A stretch of 12,750 bases of DNA from an uncultured Lachnospiraceae bacterium (GCA_900557385.1 USSP01000019.1:1-12750), one strand, 5' to 3'; numbered from the stretch's first letter, positions 4,639 to 12,388 are shown. Program-made: numbers and translations. Notes: a model not told the origin generated them from the sequence alone.

Positions 4639-6894
4639 ATGCAAAAGAAGCTACTGGTATTATTTTTACTGATACTGGTAGCTTTTGCCGGGTTAAGTGC
4701 CAGATTGGCACAGATTAACCGTTATGATGGCAACAAATACAAAAAGCAGGTGTTAAGTCAGCAACAGTACGATTCCAGAACGATTCCCTATAAACGTGGA
4801 GATATTCTGGATGCAAAGGGAACCAGCCTTGCAGTAAGTGAAAAAGTGTACAGTGTGATCCTGGATACAAAGGCACTGCTTCGTAAGGAAGAGTATCTGG
4901 AGCCTACGTTATCCGCCTTAAAGCAGGAATTCGATCTTGACGAAAGTACGGTGCGGGCTTATATCAATAACAATCCTACTTCCCAGTATTATATTCTGAA
5001 AAAGCAATGCGGCTATGACGAAATCAGCGGCTTCCTGGAACTGCAAAATGATACGCAGAATAATCCCAACATTCAGGGAGTCTGGTTTGATGAAAGTTAT
5101 GTGCGCAAATACCCGAATTCAACTCTGGCATGTGATGTCATCGGGTTTACCAATGGGGACAATAATGGCATGTTCGGGCTAGAGGAATACTATGACGATG
5201 TGTTAAATGGTACGCCGGGACGGGAATATGGTTATCTGAATGATGACTCAACGTTGGAAAGAACGACCATTGCGGCAGTAGACGGTTATACCATCGTCTC
5301 AACCATTGATGCCAATATCCAAAGAATCGTCGAGAAGTACATGAAAGAATTCAGCGATGCGCACCGGGATGAGGTACGGGAAGGACCCGGAGCGGAAAAC
5401 ATCGGCTGTATCATTATGGATGTACACAGTGGTGAAATTCTGGCGATGGCAAGCTATCCGGATTTTGACTTAAATGATCCCTATAATTTGTCGGAGTGGT
5501 ATACCGATGAGGAAATCCAGCAGATGAAGGATGATGATACCTATTATTCTACCTTAAATGGAATCTGGCGTAATTTCTGTATCAGTGATACCTTTGAACC
5601 GGGATCGGTTGCCAAAACGCTGACGGTGGCAGGAGCTCTGGAAACCGGAGCGATTACTGGCAATGAGCATTATATATGTAACGGCTCCCTGGAAGTGGGG
5701 GGACATACGATTCGCTGCCATAATACCTATGGTGACGGAGACATTACCGTGAAGGAGGCTATCGAGAAATCCTGTAACGTGGCATTGATGCATATCGGTC
5801 AGACCATGGGAATCAGCAGCTTCCTGAAAGAGAGCCAGGTTTTTAACATCGGACTGAAAACCAATATTGATCTGGCCGGGGAAGCCAGAACAGCATCCCT
5901 GGTGTTTAATGAGTCCACTATGGGTCCTTCGGAACTGGCAACCTCCACCTTTGGACAGGGATATAATGTGACCATGATCGAGATGATTGCCGCATTTTCG
6001 TCCTTGATAAACGGTGGCTATTATTATGAGCCCCACATGATCAGCAAGATTCAGACCGGCAGCGGAGCTACCGTCAAAAATATCGAGCCGCGTGTTTTAA
6101 AACAAACAGTATCGGCGTCTACATGTGAGAAGCTGATTGATTACTGCAACGGTGTTGTAACAGAAGGTACGGGTCATACGGCGAGACCGGCAGGCTATGC
6201 CATCGGTGGTAAGACCGGTACAGCGGAAATGGTACCCCGTGATAAGAAAAATTATGTGGTTTCTTTTATGGGATATGCCCCTGCAAACGATCCACAGATA
6301 GCGATCTATGTGGTTGTGGACAGACCCAACGTTCCCAGACAGGATGATGCAAAATTCGCGACCGGTATTGTACGGAATATACTGACGGAAGTACTACCTT
6401 ATATGAATATCTTTATGACGGAGGAATTGTCGGATAAGGAACGCCAGGAACTGGAAGAAAAGCAGCTGGCAGATACGTTGTATTACAGTCAGTCCGTGTC
6501 CGGAAATGAAAGCCCGGATCTGGATGAAAACGGAAATCCGGTGGTGAATGAAACCGGGGAAGAAGGAACCGGTGAAGAAGGAACCGGTGAAGAGCCCACT
6601 ACAGATGAAGCTGCCGGAGAAAATACAGGTGATGTACAACAAGAAAATACTTCCTCCCAGGCATGGAAAAATTTCCCGGTAGATCCTGAGACCGGCTATC
6701 TGAAAGATCCTGAGACCGGTGATCTGGTAGATCCTGAGACCGGACATGTAATGGGAAGCAGTGCCACTTCAGAGGCAGGAACCGGTGTGGCAGAAGCCGG
6801 AACCACGACAGGTTGGGAACCGATCACATCGGGAACATCCCAGGAACCTGCAGAGCCTGATACACCCGCCGGGGACAGCAGCACAGGCGAATAG
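4639..6894 (+). CDS. Class B penicillin-binding protein (D,D-transpeptidase) with repetitive acidic tail
   Basis: This is a membrane-anchored transpeptidase that cross-links septal peptidoglycan, presumably with FtsW. The 751 residues comprise a transmembrane anchor (about 4-22), a PBP dimerisation domain (about 45-210) with IPYKRGDILDAKG, a transpeptidase domain (about 240-590) and a tail of about 155 residues. The active-site triad is complete: SVAK with Ser323 and Lys326, SCN (378-380) and KTG (525-527). There are no PASTA domains. The tail is rich in Glu, Gly, Thr and Pro and holds two short repeat arrays. Its place after ftsL equals that of pbpB/ftsI in B. subtilis, but I cannot decide between FtsI and SpoVD roles. 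The start is uncertain. ATG 4639 lacks a well-spaced Shine-Dalgarno (AAAGGA at 4615-4620 is about 18 bases away, with a small CGGG-TTTT-CCCG hairpin at 4623-4634 between). The 22 upstream in-frame codons are open and very basic but contain no start codon. Confidence 0.93.
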   Translation: MQKKLLVLFLLILVAFAGLSARLAQINRYDGNKYKKQVLSQQQYDSRTIPYKRGDILDAKGTSLAVSEKVYSVILDTKALLRKEEYLEPTLSALKQEFDLDESTVRAYINNNPTSQYYILKKQCGYDEISGFLELQNDTQNNPNIQGVWFDESYVRKYPNSTLACDVIGFTNGDNNGMFGLEEYYDDVLNGTPGREYGYLNDDSTLERTTIAAVDGYTIVSTIDANIQRIVEKYMKEFSDAHRDEVREGPGAENIGCIIMDVHSGEILAMASYPDFDLNDPYNLSEWYTDEEIQQMKDDDTYYSTLNGIWRNFCISDTFEPGSVAKTLTVAGALETGAITGNEHYICNGSLEVGGHTIRCHNTYGDGDITVKEAIEKSCNVALMHIGQTMGISSFLKESQVFNIGLKTNIDLAGEARTASLVFNESTMGPSELATSTFGQGYNVTMIEMIAAFSSLINGGYYYEPHMISKIQTGSGATVKNIEPRVLKQTVSASTCEKLIDYCNGVVTEGTGHTARPAGYAIGGKTGTAEMVPRDKKNYVVSFMGYAPANDPQIAIYVVVDRPNVPRQDDAKFATGIVRNILTEVLPYMNIFMTEELSDKERQELEEKQLADTLYYSQSVSGNESPDLDENGNPVVNETGEEGTGEEGTGEEPTTDEAAGENTGDVQQENTSSQAWKNFPVDPETGYLKDPETGDLVDPETGHVMGSSATSEAGTGVAEAGTTTGWEPITSGTSQEPAEPDTPAGDSSTGE
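6559..6588 (+). repeat. 15-bp tandem repeat coding EEGTG in the PBP tail
   Basis: gaagaaggaaccggt occurs perfectly at 6559-6573 and 6574-6588, followed by a partial third copy (gaagag). It encodes EEGTG twice (residues 641-650). This looks like recent slippage expansion in a disordered extracytoplasmic tail. Confidence 0.85.
6682..6753 (+). repeat. 24-bp triplicate repeat coding DPETG octapeptides
   Basis: The 14-mer gatcctgagaccgg recurs at 6682, 6706 and 6730, an exact 24-bp period. It encodes three octapeptides beginning DPETG (residues 682-705: DPETGYLK, DPETGDLV, DPETGHVM). The DPETG core is fixed while the last three residues vary, which suggests selection on the motif. It resembles a sortase LPxTG box only superficially: the required Leu is absent and no membrane span follows. 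Confidence 0.88.
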
Positions 6895-6911
6895 ACGAAA
6901 GAGAAAAGAAT

Positions 6912-6963
6912 AACCTCATAAAAAGGATAATAGACTATATCAATACCTTTTTATGAGGTTTTT
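6912..6963 (+). promoter_or_regulatory. Hairpin covering the ribosome binding site of the second PBP
   Basis: aacctcataaaaagg (6912-6926) is a perfect 15-base inverted repeat of 6946-6960, with a 19-base AU-rich loop. The 3' arm contains GAGGT (6955-6959), the Shine-Dalgarno for the ATG at 6965, and runs into five Ts (6959-6963). The folded RNA would hide the ribosome binding site, and the stem plus U-run also resembles an intrinsic terminator. It could therefore act as an attenuator, a translational switch or a partial terminator between the two PBP genes. The pairing is directly visible; regulation is inferred. Confidence 0.72.
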
Positions 6964-6964
6964 C

Positions 6965-8707
6965 ATGCATAATAAAAGCCATAACCGGGGAAAAAATTTA
7001 ACCGTTCTTGCTGTAGTTCTTTTTTTGTTTGCCGTTCTAATCGGCAGACTGATCTATTTGATGATCTGGCAGTCGGAGCATTACACCAGGATGGCAGATG
7101 ATCTTCATGAGAGGGAACGGACGATTAAAGCGGCCAGAGGACGGATCCTGGATCGGAAGGGGGAAATTCTGGCAGACAACCGTACCGTCTGCACGATTTC
7201 CGTGATTCACAATCAGATTACCGAGCCGGAAAAGGTAATCCGGGTGCTGGCAGAGGAATTACAGCTTGCGGAAGAAAAAGTCCGGGCAAGAGTAGAAAAA
7301 TATTCCGCTATTGAACGGGTGAAAAGTAACGTGGATAAACAGACGGGAGATCGTATCCGGGAGTATGGGCTGGAGGGCGTGAAGGTGGATGAAGATTTCA
7401 AACGCTTTTACCCCCATGAAGAGCTGGCATCCAAAGTATTGGGCTTTACAGGAGGCGATAATCAGGGCATTATCGGTCTGGAAGTCATTTATGAGGAATA
7501 TCTCCAGGGAAAACCGGGAACGATTCTCACGGTGACAGATGCCAAAGGAGTAGAAATAGAAGCAGCGGGAGAGAAACGAGCCGAACCGATTGCCGGCAAG
7601 GATCTGAAAATCAGCATGGATCTGAATATCCAAAGCTATGCCACACAACTGGCAGAGACAGCCATGGAAAAAAAGGAGGCAGAACGGGTCTGCATCCTGG
7701 TGATGAATCCCCAAAACGGCGAAATCTATGCCATGGTGGATGTGCCGGAATTTAATCTCAACAAACCGTATACTATTGGTGAACAATTGCTTCCCGAGGA
7801 TGAACAGGGTGTGATTACGCCACAGGAGCAGCTGACAGAGGGGGAACGGCAGGAACTGTTAAATAAAATGTGGCGAAACGGCTGCATTAACGATACCTAT
7901 GAGCCGGGTTCCACCTTTAAGGTTATCACAGCTGCAGCAGGACTGGAGGAAGGAGTAGTCACTCCGAATGATACGTTTTCCTGCCCGGGCTTTATTGTGG
8001 TGGATGACCGGAGAATCCGATGCCACAAACGAGGAGGTCACGGAGCAGAAACCTTTGTGCAGGCTACAGAAAATTCTTGTAATCCGGTTTTCGTTACAGT
8101 GGGGCTTCGCCTGGGGGCAGAGCGGTATTACGATTATTTTGAACACTTCGGACTATTACAGAAAACGGGAATTGATCTGCCCGGAGAGGCGGGGACAATC
8201 ATGCATAACAGAGACAAAATCGGACAGGTGGAACTGGCAACCATTTCTTTTGGGCAGTCCTTTCAGATTACCCCCATTCAACTGGCAACGACCGTTTCTT
8301 CTATTATTAATGGGGGAAACCGGGTGACGCCGCATTTCGCGATAAGTAGTGGCGAGCATGTCTTTGAATATCCGGTGACTACCGGTATTGTATCGGAACA
8401 GACCTCTGCAACCATGCGGGAAATCCTGGAAAAAGTGGTAAGTGAGGGTGGAGGCAAAAACGGAGCGGTAGAGGGCTGGCGTGTGGGAGGAAAAACAGCG
8501 ACCAGTCAGACTTTGCCCAGAGGCTCCAATCGTTATATTTCCTCTTTCCTGGGATTTGCTCCGGCAGATAATCCCCAGGTGCTGGCAATCTGCATCATTC
8601 ATAATCCCCAGGGAGTTTATTATGGAGGAACCATCGCGGCACCGGTAATCCGACAGCTTTTTGAAAACATTCTTCCTTATTTGAAAGAGATGGGGTATAA
8701 TCAATAA
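6965..8707 (+). CDS. Second class B penicillin-binding protein (FtsI/SpoVD type) with KTA motif
   Basis: This is a predicted membrane-anchored D,D-transpeptidase of 580 residues: a basic N-terminus, a transmembrane helix (about 11-33), a dimerisation domain opening with ARGRILDRKG, and a transpeptidase domain. Active-site elements are STFK (Ser316, Lys319) and SCN (371-373). The third element reads KTA (510-512) in GGKTATSQ, where class B enzymes normally have KTG. There is no PASTA domain or long tail. I choose ATG 6965 because GAGGT (6955-6959) lies five bases before it. ATG 6953 is in frame and would add four residues, but it sits inside the hairpin and has no Shine-Dalgarno. The position matches spoVD in B. 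subtilis (pbpB-spoVD), so a sporulation-septum role is possible but unproven. It does not resemble a recent copy of the first PBP. Confidence 0.93.
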   Translation: MHNKSHNRGKNLTVLAVVLFLFAVLIGRLIYLMIWQSEHYTRMADDLHERERTIKAARGRILDRKGEILADNRTVCTISVIHNQITEPEKVIRVLAEELQLAEEKVRARVEKYSAIERVKSNVDKQTGDRIREYGLEGVKVDEDFKRFYPHEELASKVLGFTGGDNQGIIGLEVIYEEYLQGKPGTILTVTDAKGVEIEAAGEKRAEPIAGKDLKISMDLNIQSYATQLAETAMEKKEAERVCILVMNPQNGEIYAMVDVPEFNLNKPYTIGEQLLPEDEQGVITPQEQLTEGERQELLNKMWRNGCINDTYEPGSTFKVITAAAGLEEGVVTPNDTFSCPGFIVVDDRRIRCHKRGGHGAETFVQATENSCNPVFVTVGLRLGAERYYDYFEHFGLLQKTGIDLPGEAGTIMHNRDKIGQVELATISFGQSFQITPIQLATTVSSIINGGNRVTPHFAISSGEHVFEYPVTTGIVSEQTSATMREILEKVVSEGGGKNGAVEGWRVGGKTATSQTLPRGSNRYISSFLGFAPADNPQVLAICIIHNPQGVYYGGTIAAPVIRQLFENILPYLKEMGYNQ

Positions 8708-8750
8708 GATATGGAATATTACAGATAAAGTTTGGAAAGGAACAATTATC

Positions 8751-9719
8751 ATGAGTAGCAGTAGTTTAACCAGCGTCGTATTTCCTATTGTGATCGCTTT
8801 TCTGATCAGTGCAGTAACAGGACCCTTTATCATTCCTTTTCTGCACCGCCTGAAGGTAGGGCAGACTGTACGAAACGAAGGACCGGAGGCGCACTTAAAG
8901 AAGAACGGAACTCCCACCATGGGTGGAATCATGATCCTGTTTGCCATTGTGGTGACCTCCTTGTTTTATGTCAAAGATTATCCTAAAATTATCCCGATCC
9001 TGTTTCTTACATTGGGATTTGGAATGATTGGTTTTCTGGATGATTATATTAAAGTGGTGTTGAAGCGCTCTATGGGACTTCGTGCATGGCAGAAGCTGGT
9101 ACTGCAGTTTGTGGTGACCGGGGTATTTGCCTGGTATTTAGTGAATTATACAGATGTATCCCTTGCCATGAAGATTCCTTTCTGGCAGGGCCATTACCTT
9201 AATTTCGGAATCTGGAATATCCCGATTCTGTTCTTCATTGTCATCGGCACGGTGAATGGAACCAATTTTACCGATGGCCTGGATGGTCTGGCAAGCTCTG
9301 TGACCGTTGTAGTTGCAGCTTTCTTCACGGTGGTGGCAATCGGAACAGGGAGTGGTATCGAGCCGGTGACCTGCGCTGTCATCGGGGCGCTGTTAGGATT
9401 TTTACTGTTTAATGTATATCCGGCGAAAGTTTTTATGGGAGATACCGGATCCCTGGCATTGGGAGGCTTTGTGGCAGCAGCGGCTTATATGATGCAGATG
9501 CCGATTTTCATTGCTATTGTTGGGTTCATTTATCTGGTGGAGGTGCTGTCTGTGATAATCCAGGTAACATACTTCAAACTGACCCATGGCAAACGAATTT
9601 TTAAAATGGCACCGATTCATCACCATTTCGAACTGTGCGGCTGGTCGGAAACAAGAGTGGTTACGGTATTTTCCATCGTAACAGCACTGCTGTGTCTGGT
9701 TGCACTGATGGGAGTCTGA
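8751..9719 (+). CDS. mraY: Phospho-N-acetylmuramoyl-pentapeptide transferase MraY
   Basis: MraY transfers phospho-MurNAc-pentapeptide from UDP to undecaprenyl phosphate on the inner face of the membrane, making lipid I. The 322-residue protein is highly hydrophobic, with about ten helices. Landmarks in order are the loop EGPEAHLKKNGTPTMGG (43-59), the metal/catalytic Asp pair in GFLDDYIK (D97, D98), NGTNFTDGLDGLA (169-181), MGDTGSLALGG (229-239, with D231) and the MraY-specific HHHFE (290-294), which separates it from WecA/TagO relatives. GGAAAGGA (8734-8741) is a well-placed ribosome binding site. It lies 43 bp after the second PBP and 78 bp before murD. murF, usually just upstream of mraY, is absent. 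Confidence 0.98.
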   Translation: MSSSSLTSVVFPIVIAFLISAVTGPFIIPFLHRLKVGQTVRNEGPEAHLKKNGTPTMGGIMILFAIVVTSLFYVKDYPKIIPILFLTLGFGMIGFLDDYIKVVLKRSMGLRAWQKLVLQFVVTGVFAWYLVNYTDVSLAMKIPFWQGHYLNFGIWNIPILFFIVIGTVNGTNFTDGLDGLASSVTVVVAAFFTVVAIGTGSGIEPVTCAVIGALLGFLLFNVYPAKVFMGDTGSLALGGFVAAAAYMMQMPIFIAIVGFIYLVEVLSVIIQVTYFKLTHGKRIFKMAPIHHHFELCGWSETRVVTVFSIVTALLCLVALMGV

Positions 9720-9733
9720 GGGAAAGCTTGATT

Positions 9734-9764
9734 TTTACATGTAACTTTATATCGGTGGTATAAA
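9734..9764 (+). promoter_or_regulatory. Possible weak internal promoter before murD
   Basis: TTTACA (9734-9739) and TATAAA (9759-9764) each match sigma-A consensus hexamers at 5 of 6 bases, but the 19-bp spacer is long. The mraY-murD gap is unusually wide for this operon (78 bp), which leaves room for an internal promoter. Evidence is by eye only. Confidence 0.3.
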
Positions 9765-9797
9765 GCTGCGCATTGCGGAAAGGCAAGGTATAAAAGA

Positions 9798-11165
9798 ATG
9801 AACGTAAAAGAACAGAATGTGCTTGTGGTAGGGACAGGAATCAGCGGCATCGGGGCAGCCAATCTTCTGGTGAAACAGGGAGCCCGTGTTACCCTGTATG
9901 ATCAGAACGAGAAGCTGCGGGAGGAGGATGTGCGGGCAAAGCTTTCCGACGGCATGGAGGCAGATATCGTTATCGGTGAAATGCCGGAAAGTCTTCGGAA
10001 AAGCATTGCACTTCTCGTAATCAGTCCCGGTGTTCCCATCGATTCTCCTTTGGTGGAGGCATGTAAGGCAGACGGGATTCCGGTATGGGGAGAAATCGAA
10101 CTTGCCTATCGCAGTTCCCATGGTCAGTTGATCGGGATTACCGGTACCAACGGAAAAACCACCACTACTTCGCTGGTGGGCGAAATCATGAAGGATTATA
10201 TCGGAGAGGATCGTACTTTTGTCGTGGGGAATATAGGCATTCCCTATACATTAGAGGCAGACAAAACAAAAGATGACAGTGTTACCGTGGCAGAAATCAG
10301 CAGCTTTCAGTTGGAAACCACCGATGAATTTCATCCCCATGTGTCTGCTATTTTGAATATTACGCCGGATCATCTGAACCGCCATCATACGATGGAATGC
10401 TATGTAGAGACGAAAGAGCGGATCGCTGTACGCCAGACAAAGCAGGATGTATGTGTACTAAACTATGAAAATGAGTATACCAGAGATTTTGGAAACCGGT
10501 GCTCGGCAGCGGTGGTATATTTTTCCTCTGCCAGAAAACTGGAAAACGGCTATTATCTGGAAGGAGAGGACATCTTTGCGGCAAAGAACGGAAATGCAGA
10601 ACGCCTGCTCTCCATTCACGATATGAATCTGGTGGGTGTGTGCAATTATGAGAATGTGATGGCAGCAATCGCCATGACAAGAGCCATGGATGTGCCGTTG
10701 GAGAGCATTTTGAAAACCATCCGCAGATTCAAGGCAGTGGAGCATCGGATTGAATTTGTAGCAACGAAAAACGGAGTGGACTACTACAATGATTCCAAGG
10801 GAACCAATCCTGATGCTGCCATTCAGGGAATCAAAGCGATGACAAAGCCTACGATTCTCATCGGTGGTGGCTATGATAAGGGCAGTGAGTATGATGAGTG
10901 GATCGAAGCCTTTGACGGCAAAGTGAAGAAACTGATTCTGCTTGGCCAGACGGCAGAAAAAATTGCTGCTTGTGCCAGAAAACACGGCTTTGAAGATCTT
11001 ATATTTGCAGACAGCCTGCAGGAAGTCGTGGATTTGTGCGCAAAACTGGCAGTGCCCGGAGATGCCGTACTGCTGTCACCGGCATGTGCAAGCTGGGGAA
11101 TGTTTCCCAACTATGAAGTGAGGGGAAAACAGTTTAAAGAAATGGTTCATCAGTTAAAGGAGTGA
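9798..11165 (+). CDS. murD: UDP-N-acetylmuramoyl-L-alanine--D-glutamate ligase MurD
   Basis: MurD adds D-Glu to UDP-MurNAc-L-Ala using ATP, in the cytoplasm. The 455 residues fit the three-domain Mur ligase fold. An N-terminal Rossmann-like part has VVGTGISGIGAANLL (10-24). The central ATPase has GTNGKTTT (116-123), SSFQLE (168-173), ITPDHLNRH (188-196) and YVETKERI (202-209), whose K206 is the likely carbamylated Lys. The C-terminal domain has HRIEF, YYNDSKGTNPDA and a closing SPACASWGMFPNYEVRG block. AAAGGCAAGG upstream supplies the ribosome binding site for ATG 9798. Its last codons and stop overlap the Shine-Dalgarno of ftsW, so the two are probably translationally coupled. Confidence 0.98.
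   Translation: MNVKEQNVLVVGTGISGIGAANLLVKQGARVTLYDQNEKLREEDVRAKLSDGMEADIVIGEMPESLRKSIALLVISPGVPIDSPLVEACKADGIPVWGEIELAYRSSHGQLIGITGTNGKTTTTSLVGEIMKDYIGEDRTFVVGNIGIPYTLEADKTKDDSVTVAEISSFQLETTDEFHPHVSAILNITPDHLNRHHTMECYVETKERIAVRQTKQDVCVLNYENEYTRDFGNRCSAAVVYFSSARKLENGYYLEGEDIFAAKNGNAERLLSIHDMNLVGVCNYENVMAAIAMTRAMDVPLESILKTIRRFKAVEHRIEFVATKNGVDYYNDSKGTNPDAAIQGIKAMTKPTILIGGGYDKGSEYDEWIEAFDGKVKKLILLGQTAEKIAACARKHGFEDLIFADSLQEVVDLCAKLAVPGDAVLLSPACASWGMFPNYEVRGKQFKEMVHQLKE
11156..11162 (+). promoter_or_regulatory. Shine-Dalgarno of ftsW overlapping the end of murD
   Basis: AAAGGAG lies in the last murD codons and ends directly before its TGA remainder, seven bases before the GTG at 11170. This decides the GTG start and implies termination-reinitiation coupling of MurD and FtsW synthesis. 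Confidence 0.8.
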
Positions 11166-11169
11166 GTAC

Positions 11170-12324
11170 GTGGCTGACAGAAATCGGAGACGAGAAGAAA
11201 AAGCAGAACACTACTTTGATTACAGTCTGGTCTTCCTGGTCTTGTTTTTGCTGGGATTCGGACTGGTCATGATTTATTCCACCAGTTCTTATAAGGCAAA
11301 TCTGGACAGTGGAGATCCAACCTACTATCTGAAAAAACAGTTGATGGCATCGGTGCTGGGACTGGTTGCCATGTTTGTAGTGTCGCATATTCCCTATCAG
11401 ATCTGGCAGCGTTTTGCCATGCTGGGTTATATGGCATCCATCTTTCTGATTTTGCTCATCATTCCTTTCGGTGTAGAGCGAAATGGTGCCAAGCGGTGGA
11501 TTTACATAGGACCGCTCAGCCTGCAGCCTGCAGAGGTGGCGAAGCTTTGTATGATTCTGGTGTTGGCGACACTGGCAAGTAAAATGGGACCAAAGATTCG
11601 GACGGTAAAAGGCTTCTGGACCATGTTTGCAGTGCCTTTGCCGGTCTGCCTTATGGTGTGGAAAATCACATCCAATATGAGTAGTGCCATTATCATTTTT
11701 GCCATTGCCTTTTTGATGCTGTTTGTGGCAACGCCGGAATATAAGCGTTTTATCCTCATAGGATTGGCAGGTGTTGCCGCGGTGGCAGCTGTAGTAGCAG
11801 TGATTGTGAATGCTTCTGATCCGGGAGCCGGTGGTTTCCGTGGAGAACGTATTCTGGCATGGCTGGATCCGGAAGCTTACGCTTCGGGAAAAGGTTTCCA
11901 GACCCTGCAGGCCCTTTATGCCATTGGTTCCGGCGGTATCTTTGGAAAAGGGCTGGGAAAGAGCATGCAGAAGTTAGGATTTATTCCGGAGGCACAGAAT
12001 GATATGATTTTCTCCATCATCTGTGAGGAGTTGGGACTTCTGGGAGCCATTGCTGTTATCTTGCTATTTGTAATTCTGATCTGGCGTATGATGATCATTG
12101 CCAACAATGCACAGGATCTTTTCGGAGCACTTCTGGTGGTGGGAGTCATGGGACATATTTCCGTGCAGGTTATCTTAAATATCGCGGTGGTGACCAATAC
12201 CATTCCGAATACCGGTGTATCCCTGCCCTTTATCAGCTATGGTGGATCCTCTGTGATGTTTCTGCTCATTGAGATCGGTCTGGTCATGAGCGTGGCGAGA
12301 AGCATCCGTCTGCGGGACTATTAG
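11170..12324 (+). CDS. ftsW: SEDS-family peptidoglycan glycosyltransferase FtsW (SpoVE-like)
   Basis: FtsW polymerises lipid II into glycan strands at the septum with a partner class B PBP. The 384 residues start at GTG and have a charged cytoplasmic head (1-19), then about ten transmembrane helices. SEDS features are YSTSS (36-40), NGAKRWIYIGPLSLQPAEVAKL (105-126), GERILAWLDPE (225-235), GKGLGKSMQKLGFIPEAQNDMIF (259-281) with D278 as the presumed catalytic Asp, and NTGVSLPFISYGGSS (347-361). The region that usually reads PDxGT in FtsW/RodA is SNMSS (168-172) here. FtsW, SpoVE and RodA are hard to separate by eye. The dcw position between murD and murA, after two class B PBPs, favours FtsW/SpoVE. 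murG, which often follows, is missing. Confidence 0.92.
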   Translation: MADRNRRREEKAEHYFDYSLVFLVLFLLGFGLVMIYSTSSYKANLDSGDPTYYLKKQLMASVLGLVAMFVVSHIPYQIWQRFAMLGYMASIFLILLIIPFGVERNGAKRWIYIGPLSLQPAEVAKLCMILVLATLASKMGPKIRTVKGFWTMFAVPLPVCLMVWKITSNMSSAIIIFAIAFLMLFVATPEYKRFILIGLAGVAAVAAVVAVIVNASDPGAGGFRGERILAWLDPEAYASGKGFQTLQALYAIGSGGIFGKGLGKSMQKLGFIPEAQNDMIFSIICEELGLLGAIAVILLFVILIWRMMIIANNAQDLFGALLVVGVMGHISVQVILNIAVVTNTIPNTGVSLPFISYGGSSVMFLLIEIGLVMSVARSIRLRDY

Positions 12325-12388
12325 CAGGAACAGGACATACCCAAACTGCATAATATGTCATAAGCTTGCATTTTTGTGAGGCCTTATG

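Noticed and set aside
6682..6753. DPETG repeats as a sortase (LPxTG) anchoring signal
   Set aside because: The Leu is missing, no hydrophobic span or basic tail follows, and the protein is already N-terminally anchored.
6559..6753. CRISPR-like direct repeats
   Set aside because: The repeats are in frame, short, without unique spacers of constant length, and lie inside a coding tail.
8156..8947. 263-codon open frame on the minus strand across the second PBP and mraY
   Set aside because: It is a shadow of two conserved coding regions; the composition is typical of antisense translation and no family is recognisable.
12321..12388. Possible promoter between ftsW and murA (CATAAT at 12349)
   Set aside because: No acceptable -35 hexamer lies at a usable distance; the nearest candidate (TTAGCA) is about 22 bp away.
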